Below, piece after piece: positions 23,701-34,230 of a DNA stretch of 64,000 bases. Every line of letters starts with the position of its first letter. Position 1 is the first letter of the stretch. The notes under the pieces are model-generated. The model was given only the letters and a program-made list of their open reading frames with translations, was not told the origin of the DNA and made no database searches. The stretch comes from Phallus indusiatus (lineage: Eukaryota; Basidiomycota; Agaricomycetes; Phallales; Phallaceae). A program made the position numbers and the translations under genes. The DNA is taken from contig JAQFWX010000038.1 of assembly GCA_027605045.1 (NCBI GenBank), positions 248,001 to 312,000 of the forward strand, read 5' to 3'.

Positions 23701-23811
23701 GGGAATGCGGTGGGTAATGTAGCAAAGTTAGTCAATAGACTTTCCACCGCCCCTCCCGTACTAACCCATTTGTATAGAGACGTTTTGGGCGCGCTTGGAA
23801 GTCTTTTCTAG
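17759..23811 (+). CDS. Large repeat-tailed protein, copy B (unrecognised family)
   Basis: Paralogue of the gene at 1968-8241. The N-terminal exons between 17759 and 18501 are unresolved; from the exon at 18502-18752 on, the frame continues through exons starting at 18800 and beyond. Landmarks are SGSYGANDFLCSLPIDL, MTFTNSSYAIDQHTDA, CDWWPFSDNSF, FHLGIDIDDWKIIPGTLEI, VSFVFDAHVNYLFFDGPV and YDDGFKYDNTITT. The C-terminus has repeat exons at 23329-23415 and 23467-23553 (87 nt each), a longer one at 23607-23726, and a last exon at 23778-23811. The spliced length is roughly 1,500 residues from 18502. The protein looks mostly beta-rich with a helical repeat tail; no signal peptide, membrane span or catalytic motif was found. 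It carries a private 66-bp in-frame tandem duplication at 20946-21077. The function is unknown; the divergent MBL neighbour is the best clue. Confidence 0.75.
20946..21077 (+). repeat. 66-bp in-frame tandem duplication in copy B
   Basis: Two adjacent 66-bp units beginning CTACAAATAGCCGACACG (20946 and 21012) encode the 22-residue segment starting LQIADTNLDAT and ending ENVPVV twice. They differ at only about two positions (ATC/CTC and GGT/GGC). Copy A has a single unit here (LEIADKDLDAVISYG), so the duplication is recent and specific to copy B. Confidence 0.95.
23329..23811 (+). repeat. Repeat exons at 3' end of copy B large gene
   Basis: Exons 23329-23415 and 23467-23553 are 87 nt in phase 2 and encode 29-residue units with TIANVLKDIGY and VFTILKDVGYAIDDVTR. 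The next exon, 23607-23726, is 120 nt and Gly/Val/Asn-rich (VINDVGNAVGG-type). The final exon is 23778-23811 (DVLGALGSLF). There are fewer units than in copy A. Confidence 0.85.
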
Positions 23812-25135
23812 CTTTTTCAAGTCGCTTATGCAGGGAAAAGGTTGCACAATCCCTGAAAAGGCTTTGAAGCACTAATTAATTTGCCCTACGATTTTGAAGT
23901 ATATATTTTCCCTACCATTAAAAGCACATTAACGTTGATGAAAATTATCGAAATCTCTCGGACTGAGAATAAAGGTCTGTTTCAAGAGAGCTTTAGCGTT
24001 TTTTTCTTATGGCAGGGGCGATAAAATGGTCTCAATAATAAGTATCGTTGGCCCTCTTTATCGCTAGCATTTATTAAATATCGTTGCCCTGAAGTATTTG
24101 GGTTGAAGGTGGGGGCCGGGTGGACCTAGTAGCAACACTGCAACTTATCCGGTGTAAATAGAAGGTATAAAGCATATTCATATTATAAAACGTTTATCTG
24201 TAGTGCATATGTATATGTAGTGATGAGCACGAACCTGGTATCAAAAGAGATTTGCGACGGAAAATACTGGTCGGTTGCATTCTCTCTTAAATTCAAGTTG
24301 AGGTAAGACGAAGAACTTAGAAAGGGGATTTCGGATCATGCACTTCGAACCATACGTAACATTAACGGCCTTCAAAGGGGCGAGTGCAGCTTTGTCGATA
24401 GAAGAATGACTGGAGCGTCGCTGAACAGTTGATAGCAATCGGCTGTAGTGTCGTAGAGCGAATATTATGGTCGTACTCCGGACCAGTTGTCGCATCTATA
24501 ACAACTCTGAGCCCGTTGAGCCTAGAACCACCATGCAGATTTAAACTCTTCAGGTTGTTTTATTGTTAATTCAATTTAAATTGACGCCATCGCACTAAGT
24601 GGAATACTTGAACTGATTCTATTGGTACTTCTTGTCATTCAATGACTAGGACCCCTATTTACAATTCGCTTCAACCCATCCTTGCCTTTGTGTATTATCA
24701 TATAAATCAAACAGAGTTAAGTCTTCGTAGGTACACAACTTTATTAACGTAGACTTTGAACAGAACGCATCAACGTTCGTGATCACGAGCGGCCGTACTA
24801 GAAGTCGTCCAGCCGGCCACAGCCAATGAAGGTATTGATGTTATTAGGCCTAGCGTATATTTAGTACATAAATATATACTGCAATTATGCTCAGTTTACC
24901 TCTGGTAAGCAAGGTACCATCTGTCAATGTAAAAGTTTTTTAAGTGCACACTAAACAAAGGAACGTAATCACGCTCGAGACCATATACACCCACACTCAT
25001 TACCTAATACACCTTTTTCGCTCTCTCCACAAGTCTACCACGAGTTCTGAGTCAATTGCAATAAAAAAAATTATAATAATTCCAACACAAAATTACCGGA
25101 CTTTTGGTCCGAAACGAGTCACAGCCTGCTCAATC
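23812..25135. other. non-coding flank of copy B, duplicated downstream
   Basis: No convincing gene. From about 23720 to about 25035 the segment is duplicated at about 27765-29055. Shared stretches include cctaccatta and atatgtatatg, and both copies share the phrase ccatatacacccacac near the right end. It lies between the large gene and the relic of the FAD oxidase. Confidence 0.6.
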
Positions 25136-25161
25136 TCACGGCAATAAATCGTCTGCCGTAC
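25136..25161 (-). pseudogene. Relic 3' end of FAD oxidase, copy B
   Basis: The last codons and stop of the FAD oxidase (ADDLLP then stop) are preserved here in the same position and orientation as at 8579-8601, with the same downstream flank (acttttggtccgaa). Immediately beyond, the sequence jumps to material matching copy A at about 10810. About 2.2 kb, nearly the whole gene, has therefore been deleted from copy B. Confidence 0.82.
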
Positions 25162-25964
25162 GCGGAGAGACGCGAAAACTTCCCAGCGGCGCTTTAACTC
25201 AAGTGGCTGTCTTTATCCAAAATATACACCGACTAATCTCAAGACTGGCCTGGATACCATCTCTCAGGGCAATCAATGCAAACTTAGTTTCATTGATGCC
25301 ATTCGTGCTGCCAATAGTACGGTGAGATTTTCGTAGCATTTGTCTCGTCAGGAGTATTGATCACACTCCACGTCATCTGGCGTCGATTAGCAGTGGTCGA
25401 AAAATGTCGGTTTGGAATGCCTCGCAAGCGCGATGAGATCTAGTCTCATTAGGAGTGACCATTCATATCGATTGACGAAACATGGTCAACGGGTCGAACG
25501 GGAGCCTGCCAGTCCATTCCTTTGCGTGTACCAGGTTATTTCATACAGTTCTTCCATCATTTCATCCCACTTCCATGCTATCTCTCAAACGTGAAAGAGA
25601 ACTTCCCAGTCATTGTTTCTACTCGCTTACAAAAATTGAAGGACATTGACATGGAGGCTGCAGCTTCGAACTCTTCCCATAGTTAAAACTGTACGCAGGC
25701 CTCATCACTTTGTGGCTTCATCTGCATCTTCACCTGTCTTCGTTCGCGATACCTGTACAGGTTTCAATCGCCTTCCCCGCTCAACGATAAGCTGGTCACT
25801 GTCGGTCCTGTGGAATGACACTTTGATGTCCATGGCTCAAAAGACATCATTTGTGAGGGACTTGTTTATTGAAAATGTCAATGGACCGGTTCATTGCATG
25901 GCTCAATTTTCGTTTGTCCTGCGGTTCCTGACCATACATTCCTATGGACTTGTTCGACAGAATG
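25162..25964. other. upstream region of secreted-protein gene, copy B
   Basis: Aligns with 10810-11640 in copy A across promoter and upstream sequence. No gene is supported; short open frames differ between the copies, as expected for non-coding DNA. Confidence 0.5.
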
Positions 25965-25972
25965 TATATAAA
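25965..25972 (+). promoter_or_regulatory. TATA box, secreted-protein gene copy B
   Basis: TATATAAA is placed about 135 bases upstream of the ATG at 26108. It is followed by a CA-rich leader and by a purine-rich start context (aacaacaatg). Same arrangement as copy A. Confidence 0.65.
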
Positions 25973-26107
25973 CCCTCGCCCATCTTCTAATTTCTCAACA
26001 AACCAAACAACCTCGCACACTCACTACTCTCTCTTGTATCGAACAAGCAAAGTCAAACTCTTAACTTCAACCACACAATTTTTTCCTCTCATATTCCAAC
26101 AACAACA

Positions 26108-27369
26108 ATGCAAATCTCAAACATCTTTGTTTCTCTCGCCCTGATCGCTGCCTCGGCTTCCGCAGTCCCTATCATCAACAAGCGAATTGCTCAAACTACT
26201 ATTGACAGTGTTCAGCCCTGGGAAAATGCTTGCAACGCCGCCAACGGAGGCGCACAATGCAACACAATCGCGGTCAATGCTGCTGGCGCACTTCTTGCTG
26301 CCGCCGATCCTTGCGCACAGCAAGATTCAGGTGACACCATGATCAACCTTGCAAAGAGTCTCGGGAACAATCAAGCGATGATAATCGCCGCTAAGATATT
26401 TGTTCAGCAACCCAGAAACTCTCCGAACTCTCTCGCTGTCAATTATTGTCAGCGCGCACCTCAAAATCCAGAGTTGAATGGGTTGTATCAGTGCCAATTT
26501 CAAGGCGTAAACGAACAGCAATTTGCGAATGGTCAAGTTCTGGATGGGCCTGGAACGATTCCCTTCGGTCTTTCTGCTCCTGTCAATCCACTTGGCTCTT
26601 GTCCTGCACACGATCAAGGACCTATTCCTGACGGTGTGCAGTTGTCTACCTTAGTATCTAGCCCTGGAACTCCAACAAACTCATCTGCTCCTGGATCATC
26701 TTCCAAGTAAGTTGACCAAATCTCTTTAACTATCTCGCTTATATCTGATGATGGCAGTTCATCCATCCCATCCAACTCTACCTCGTCTAGTTCTTCTGAT
26801 GACGGAGGAGATACTACTTTCCCTGTCCCTCAACAAGATGGCGTTGGTTCTGCTAACAGCTCGACTTCGGCTTCGTCAACTAGCACATCGGTCCCGTCCA
26901 ACATGATTACAATTGCCCCTGTTTCCACGGCAGTGGCATCTCTTGCTACTCCCAACGCCTCGAGCAATGGTGGATTTCAAATGTCTAACGGTCAAAAAGC
27001 TCAGCAACAAAAGTACTTCGTTTCAAGTTATTCTATTGATAATATCTTTTTAATGTTTTTTTTTGTAGCACTCAATTCGCCGGACTCACCGCAGATTCTA
27101 CTTGTACCGAAGGCCAACAAGCCTGCATTAACGGTGGATTCGCTCAAGTGCGTCGCTTATTCTCTTCACTTTTCCACCAACCTAATTTATTTAACTTACA
27201 GTGCGTCAGTGGCAAATTCGCCATAACCATGTGTGCCGGTGGAACTCAATGTTTCGCTCTCCCACTTGTTAACAAGCCCGGGACTAGCATTGCCTGCACT
27301 ACTCAAGATGATGCTACCTCTCGTATCGCCAACACCGGTGCTACTGGAGGAATCACAGGCTCTTCTTAA
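26108..27369 (+). CDS. Secreted Ser/Thr-rich protein with CBM19-like tail, copy B
   Basis: Extracellular protein of four exons. Exon 1 (26108-26705) has a signal peptide (MQISNIFVSLALIAASASAV), a dibasic NKR processing site (Kex2 type) and a conserved globular region (CNAANGGAQC, NNQAMIIAAKIFVQQPRN, NYCQRAPQNPELNGLYQC). A Ser/Thr-rich linker follows (SSTSASSTSTSVPS), likely O-mannosylated. The C-terminal Cys-rich domain (STCTEGQQACINGGFAQC, then TMCAGGTQCFALPLVNK, then SIACTT) resembles the CBM19-type chitin-binding module found at the end of some fungal chitinases and other secreted fungal proteins. No catalytic domain was recognised in the N-terminal half. It ends with GSS at 27369. The copy A paralogue is broken by an LTR, so this is the only intact version here. 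Confidence 0.85.
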
Positions 27370-27764
27370 GTCTCTGATAATAATCACACACCCTCACTAG
27401 TTACTTTAATTTCCCCGCTTCTCACTTTCTTTGATATTCTCTTTCTTTATTACTATGCATTTCTTACACTAATTTTTTCGAATATTTCAACATGATGTGT
27501 TCATTACTAGGAAATACATTCTTTTTATCACTTGATTAAATACATGTCTTTTAAGCCAAGAGGCTCTTGCCTCTGTTTATAATGCTCAGGTTCAGTCTCA
27601 GTCGTTCAAGAGGTTTATAGATGCCTCGATCATCTGCAAGTTCAGTACGGCCAAATCCCGACACTCCTTTAATCAAACTGTGGTAATGCGACCTATGAAT
27701 TTGTGCTCATTACTCTTTTTTGCAGAAAATACTGCCATACGTACTTTTTCCGTGGGCATGTACT
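27370..27764. other. 3' flank of secreted-protein gene, copy B
   Basis: Aligns with 13338-13760 in copy A and ends at the junction with the truncated third copy of the module. No gene. Confidence 0.5.
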
Positions 27765-29055
27765 GTGGGTAATGCGGGCAAGTTAGTCAATAGACTTTCC
27801 GCCGCTCTCCCGCACTAACCCATTTGTATAGCGACGTTGTGGGCGCGCTTTAAAGTCTTTTCTAGCTTCTTTAGTCGCTTGTGCAGAGAAAAGGTTGACT
27901 AAATCCCTCAAAAAGCTTGGAAGCACCAATCAATTTCCTCTCATTGTACGAATTTGAAGTATACATCTTTCCTACCATTATAAGCACATGAAAATCGACT
28001 AAACCGTCTCGAACCGAAAATAAATGAACGTCTGTTTAGAGCTTCAGCATTTTTTATGGCAGTGACGAAAAATATCAATGGTGAGTATTGCTATAAGGCG
28101 CGGGGCTCTGAAGTCTTTGGGCGGACTAGTAATACCGCAAATTATCGGATGTAAACAGGAGGTATTAAGTATGGTATTCAAATAAATCGCTTATCTATAG
28201 CACATATGTATATGCATATGTAGGGATGAGCGCGAACTGGCATCAAAAGGAAATCTGCGACGGAAAATATTATTTGACGGTTGCCACATCCTCTCTCTTG
28301 AAGACAAAAGAGAAAGAGGTTTCGGATCGTGCACTTCAAATCATAAGCAACAATAATGGGTGAAAGCAGTTTTAATAGGAGAATGTGCTCGAACATAGCA
28401 CCCTACGCAAAGTGGTAAGAACGTCGCTGAACGGTTCATGGTTATAGTATCGCACTCCGGACCAGTTGTCGCGTCTATAGCAACACTGCCTCTTGAGCCT
28501 AGAATCATAAAACTACCATGCAGGCTTGATCTCTCCAGGTTGGTTTATTGTTGATGCAACCTGAATTGACGTTGGCATCATCGCAATGGAATACGACTGA
28601 TTCCATTGGTATTTCTGATTGTCTGATGACCGGGACCCTTTACAATCCGTTTTGACATCCTCGCCTTTGTGGATTATATAAATCAAACAGGCTCCAGTCA
28701 TTTCGTAGGTACCTAGCTTCACTAACGTAGATCTTGAACAGAACACATCGACATTCATAATCACGAGCGGTCGTAGCTGATACTTGTCATCCACCAGGCT
28801 ACAACAGGTTAGAACCAATGAAGGTATTGGTGTTACACCTATTATTAAGCCTAACGTAGAATTAGCAAATATACATTGCAAATTCATGCTCAGTTTACCT
28901 CTGGTAAGGTACCATCTGTCATTGTAAACAGTGTAAAGTGCGCACTAAACAGAAAAACAAAACTTTAGGAATGATCAGACCATATACACCCACACCACAC
29001 CCATTACCTAATACACATCTCTTTCTCTCTCTCCCCTCAGGTCTACCACGAATCA
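27765..29055. pseudogene. Truncated third module copy (tail of large gene plus flank)
   Basis: Begins with gtgggtaatgcgg, matching the end of the penultimate exon of the large gene, then the same last intron (gttagtcaatagactttcc ... catttgtatag), a damaged last exon (a change creates an early TAA) and the 3' flank. It aligns with 23710-25035 for nearly its whole length. No upstream exons are present. It shows that the module has been duplicated at least twice. Confidence 0.85.
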
Positions 29056-29294
29056 TCCACTAACCATGTATTGAGCATGTTCAAAATCAGACGTGGAATG
29101 GTAGGCGTAAAGATTAATAAATCTCAGAAGGTTTAACGGAATATCTTGAAGGCATGTTACATAAGGTTTGTTGTGAAACGCGCTAAATTGCCTCAAGGTA
29201 TGCATATCTATTGAATACTATCCAAGCGCTGACATAAAATAGGCTCCAGAGATAGCTTCTCCGTTCGCTTCGCCTTCTTTAAAAGAAGACCACA

Positions 29295-30938
29295 ATGACC
29301 CCCAAGTTTGCAAATTTCACTATCATGCCTGCACCCACTCTAGCTATTGGGACCTCCCAGCTATCTCTGTTGTCTTTACCACCGGAAGTCTTTTACATCG
29401 TTACCGACCTTATCGAGAACCCACGAGACCTATATCAGCTCTCTCTAACGTCCAAGTCGTTGCATTGTTTCATTATCTCCAACAATCTTCATTTTCGTTC
29501 CATACGATGTGAACTATTCCAGGTGCACATTTGGACATTGTTCCAGACGAACCTATCCATCGCTTCTCGGATCCAAACATTGGAGTTAATCCCGCACTTA
29601 GGCTACAAGAAACCTTTGGTGCCTTCGTCCTGTCGTACTCGCATGATTGAAAAGCCAATCGTGGACGAAGAAGATGCTGTCGTTCATTTGAAAAAGCTAT
29701 AGCAAACATGATCAACCTCGTCCATCTATCATGGTCAAACTGGTACAGCAGTCAATCGCTGAACGACGAATTGGGTCGGTGTCTGGAATACCTATCTTGT
29801 TGCGGGAGCGCCGAGGAACTGCGCATTTCCGATTATTATTCTGCTCTCACGTTGAACTCTACGCTAAACCGATATCGATATCATCCAGTACGTCTTGCCC
29901 TTGTCCTTTATTTCATAATAAACTAAAGGACTCACAAATTTAAAGATGACTGACATGAAGGATTTGACGCGAATTGATGTTTCTTTGGGTTTTTACGATT
30001 GGAGTATGCAATATAATACCCCCAACGGCGACAGGTTTCTCGACATGATTATTAGTCAATGTCCCAAGCTGGAAGAGCTCCGCATGAGCTTCGTCAATAG
30101 CCTCTTTTTCGCGCCGTGCATTTTCGTCGACGGCCATTGGCCCAAATTGCGTCGACTGACATTGGACGGGTGTATCACATGTTTTCCTACAACCGCTGAC
30201 GTAACTGAAAAATCGGCTATTCTGAATGCGTTTTGGAGCCGGCACCCGAATATCGAACATCTCTTCCTAGGGCTGAACGAGTATTACAAACTCGATATTC
30301 AGTCGGGCTCTCTGCCACGGTTGAAATCTCTGTCCGCCAATTTGACACCGAGGTTTTCGGCCATTGCCGTCGACGTTCTTTCCCATATTGAGCATTTGTA
30401 CGACATGACCAAAGCTCTTTCAACACCTCGTTTCCCCATTTCTTTCTTCAAGCATGCGACTTTACTGAAAAGCCTCATCGTTTCAACGCTTGGTGGAGAA
30501 TGGGAACAGCTCGTGGCTCTCCATCCGAATATCAGCCGATTTGCTTGTCTACGCTTGTGCTTGACATACCCTGATACTTCCTCAAAATATGCAGTATGGC
30601 AGTTTCTTGATCTTGTACTATATTATTTAAATTGACCATCTATTTAGAATGCTAGAATCCAGTCAATATTTAAGACGCTATCCGGGCTACCAGGTCTTAC
30701 TCATCTGTACACCTACAAGATGAATTTTCACGATGTGACTGAAGGCCTTTCTATTTTGTCGCAGTTTCCCAGCCTCAAATACGTAGTGGGGCTGAATGGC
30801 CATAATACATGGTGCGTTTTGGAAAGAGATGTCGAAGGAAGGGTTATAGGGTGGTATATAGCAGATACGTGTCTGCAACAGACTCTGTGGGGTGACTGGG
30901 GATGTGATTTCAGAATGCATACTTTTATCAAAGATTAA
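29295..30938 (+). CDS. F-box/LRR-like protein, probably frameshifted
   Basis: Fungal F-box protein, expected to act as a substrate adaptor of an SCF ubiquitin ligase. The F-box (LSLLSLPPEVFYIVTDLI, then DLYQLSLTSKSLH) lies near residues 23-60. Leucine-rich segments follow (NMINLVHLSWSNW, KDLTRIDVSLGF, CPKLEELRMSF, WPKLRRLTLDGC, HPNIEHLFLGLNE, PGLTHLYTY). Introns at 29899-29945 and about 30609-30645 splice in frame. At about 29690-29703 the frame is broken: one frame ends VVHLKKL then TAG, and the next continues ANMINLVHLSW, which is the expected family continuation. No intron of normal size fits. Either a 1-nt loss made a pseudogene or the base call is wrong there. Confidence 0.72.
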
Positions 30939-32341
30939 CGGACATTGAAACTTGTATTCCTAGATGTAATTTTACGCAACGAGAGCTTGATTGTCCCAAA
31001 GGGGCTGTACCATAAGGATTGCTTCCTGATATGAAGTTTCACTCACATAGGCTGTGTTACGAATTTGAAAACTGCTTACCACTGGCCAGTGAATATGGAT
31101 CTCGCATGGACAAAAGAGTAGACCCCCGGAGTATTTTTTTAGACAGTCATTTTGTTCCGTAAATCCAATCCGAGTTGTTGAGGTTTTTAGGAATTTGAAA
31201 CAAAAAACGTTGTCCTGAAAGAACCCCTTAAGTGAGACTACGCCTAAATCCTGTGCAAGGGTCTACACCATTTGCATACATATATTACTAATAATCATGT
31301 GTAGCACAGCCAAACTAAAGATCGTAGTTTCGACTTTTCAAATTTGGTATCTACATTGCCACGTGTATGCAAGTTACATAAATACATACAGAACCAATCT
31401 ATGACTTGTTCAATTAAGCGTTTGCGATACCGGCCATCTTTTGAATTACCAACCCCGAGATAAGGTACGTCATACGTACATAGGATCGGGAGACTTATGC
31501 CCCGGAAGCTTGAATTAGATCAATCACAAAAACAAACACAGTGGCGCAAAACCGAAAACCAGACACATTCAAATTGACTATAGCAACTTGTTTTCCACAT
31601 TGTCAAGAAATGTGAACCAATAATTTTAATTTGCCAAAGATGACTGCGATCGTAAGATGGAAGCATTCCAAAACTGACAACAAGATCTGAAAACAACCGA
31701 GTGTTACTAGTGCCAGCTTCCTTAGACGACCTACGAGGTTATCCCGAATCTCCCCTAGGCGGGCCCTAGGCGCCGTCGCCCGTCCAGGCTATTTGATCTA
31801 CGCCAAGTTACCTGTTTCCGAATCGGTTCTGGTGCCCACGAATGTTGCCCACCTGCAGAGCTTCATGCATGTGTAAGTCTGTCAAGAAATAAAGCTTCAC
31901 TTTTGAATTAAGACTGAAAAATGTCAAGTCTTTTACATTCGGTTGTTCTTCGGCCGACTCGGTTCACCGGATTTCTTCAAGGGATCTTGACAAGGATTTG
32001 AACATCCTTTAAATTAAACACAGGGGAGTAGCATTGGGCTGATTAGTGGCTATACCACTGACATATGCTTTACAGGGTCCATCGTCCGCTTTGGTCGTGG
32101 CATCAATGTTCTGTTCCGAGCATTTGTGCAATTGTGAAAGCGATATTAGACTCTGACACCGAATTTAACGGGTCTAACGGGGAATGGTATAGGGGATAGC
32201 CTTGTGCACATACGTGTTGATGATGGAAAATATGAATATCAAAACCTTTCGTGTTTCACCAGTTGGCAACAGCATGAGCCCGGGGTTCCTTTTTCGAAAA
32301 ATTGATTCGGGCTGCGTCATAGTAACTTAGTAATAGTTAGA
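30939..32341. other. intergenic, nothing recognised
   Basis: No open frame of useful length and no RNA gene seen. It serves as the upstream region of the sesquiterpene synthase. One GC-rich patch (31755-31795) stands out from the AT-rich surroundings. Confidence 0.4.
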
Positions 32342-33579
32342 ATGTCTTCAAAATCAAAGAGTATAAATGAGGGAACACTCAGCCAATTTTCTCAACCAGC
32401 ATCTTCACACTTCCCCTTCTCTTTGAAAATGCCGTCTTCTTTCATAATTCCGGACTTCATCTCCCACAGTCCATACAAGCTACAAATCCATCCTCGCGGT
32501 GATCGTCTCGCAGCATTATCAGAAAATTGGTACCGGAATGCCTTCCCAAATTTCAGTCCTAAACAAGAAAAAAAGCTCAAGATGCTTATGGCCGGAAAAC
32601 TTTGTGCATTTGTGTACATCGACACAGACGACGAAAGTTTTCAAAGAAGTTGCGACCTCATGCACTTGATCCTATATTACGGAGACGTTACGGGCGATCT
32701 GGATTTACAGGCAAACAAAGCAATGGCTGACCTTATGATGAATGCGTTTGCGGTACCAAAAGAACCGAAGGGTTCGGTTGAACTTCCGTTGCACAAATTG
32801 ACGCGACAGTACGTTGATTTACTTTGCGTGGCCGGGCGGACAAACTGGACAGCGTCCTAACGTCGTGTTCATTTATGACAGATTCTGGAACCAGTGCCTT
32901 CCTAATGCCTCCCTCGGTTTTCTTACTCGGTTCATTGAAAATATGGGATTGTTTTTAGAAGCAAGATATACCCAAGCCATTCACCGACAGGATAATATAA
33001 TACCAGACATCGAGGAATACATCGAGATAAGAAGAGATAGCAGCGCCTTCAAACCGCTATTTGATTTCCTGGAGTATACCCTTCACGTTGATTTTCCAAA
33101 CGAAGTCATGGAACATCCCATAGTACAATCGTTGAAGGAATGCGCTAACGACTTTTGCACTTGGGGCAACGTATGTAAACATTCTATCTGTTTAGACACG
33201 AATATGACTTACGAATGCTTAGGACGTTTATTCCTATAACAAAGAACAAGCTCGCGAAGACACCTACAATCTCGTCGTCCTTTTCATGAGACAATATGAC
33301 ATGGAACTTCAAGAGGCTATCAACGCGGTGGGAGACAAGTGTTTCGACACTTTAGACAAATTCGAGATGCAGAAGAAGCAATTACCGTCATGGGGAAGTC
33401 AGATTGATAGGGACCTTAGACGATATATTAAAGGCTTAGAAAACTATATGATCGCATGTTTTGAGTGGGGATACATGTCGAGTCGATACTTTGGAGAAGA
33501 GGGTTTGAAGATTAGAAAGACGCGCGTGGTCAAGCTGTTACCTCAACGGAAGGAAAATACCAAAACTTCGTGTTATTGA
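32342..33579 (+). CDS. Sesquiterpene synthase-like (class I terpene cyclase)
   Basis: Cyclase expected to ionise farnesyl diphosphate. Three exons, 32342-32808, 32882-33170 and 33223-33579, give 370 residues; an inner ATG at 32429 (MPSSFIIPDF) is a plausible alternative start. The second metal-binding motif is canonical (NDVYSYNKEQARE, the N at the exon border), as is the C-terminal RY (SSRYFGEEG). Other family landmarks are QFWNQCLPNASLGFLTRFI, IPDIEEYIEIRRDSSAF and LPSWGSQID. The first Asp-rich motif, normally D(D/E)xxD about 90 residues in, reads YYGDVTGDLD, so two canonical acidic positions are Gly. No P450 or oxidoreductase lies immediately next to it. The family is secure; activity is uncertain because of that motif. 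Confidence 0.87.
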
Positions 33580-33783
33580 TAACCAAAGGACCTTGTACTA
33601 TTGTTTTGTATTAGACATCAAAATTAACTTATAATCATTTTCATACCCGATGCGCACGCAGTGACGTGGTCTGTTTTAGAGCCGCGAATTATCCACATGC
33701 TGACAATCAATTTATTTTGGTGCTTGTATGTTCACTACACATGAAAAGCTGCTCTAATTTGAAATAAGAGAAGTATTGAGTCA
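33580..33783. other. 3' flank of terpene synthase
   Basis: Short AT-rich spacer without features. Confidence 0.3.
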
Positions 33784-34230
33784 TCAAGTAGCGTACGACG
33801 TACAAAGTGCGCTAATAAAAGGCGACTGAGTAGCTATTTGACGGATTGCGTTTCTGGGTTTGATCTCCTTGATATCGTTATTGAGGGATGATGACAACGC
33901 CTGTTTCATCAGCCTACTTGTATACTCCTCATCGCCAGAGAATAGATTGAAGTTGCCGGCATCGTATTTCGTCGAGGGTTGGAACCGAGCGATTCGCAGC
34001 ATTTCTTTGGGGGATGTTGTTACCAAAAAGTTCCTCTTGATTTGTAGATATTTTTGCGAAAATTTCCATTTCGGCCCATTTTGTGATAAAAAATCCTTGA
34101 CGTATACAACGAGGTTCCAGGGCAAGGCGTAGCAAAGAAGTTCGCTGACTCGGAGGTGAGGTGAGCAACGTCGGGATTCTGGTGTATCGGCGCTAATGGA
34201 GTTTTCTTTTACCCGACGCTTGAAACACAA
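33784..34230 (-). CDS. Hypothetical open frame, 148 codons
   Basis: An uninterrupted frame with mixed composition (ELLCYALPWNLVVYVKDFL in the middle, KEIKPRNAIRQIA near the end). No domain was recognised and there is no close paralogue in the window. It could be an exon of a larger minus-strand gene or chance; the plus strand is also partly open here. Confidence 0.25.
   Translation of the reverse strand: MCFKRRVKENSISADTPESRRCSPHLRVSELLCYALPWNLVVYVKDFLSQNGPKWKFSQKYLQIKRNFLVTTSPKEMLRIARFQPSTKYDAGNFNLFSGDEEYTSRLMKQALSSSLNNDIKEIKPRNAIRQIATQSPFISALCTSYAT

Noticed and set aside
28513..28887. 124-codon minus-strand open frame
   Set aside because: It lies in the duplicated non-coding flank; the matching region near 24540-24900 in copy B does not keep the frame open, so it is chance.
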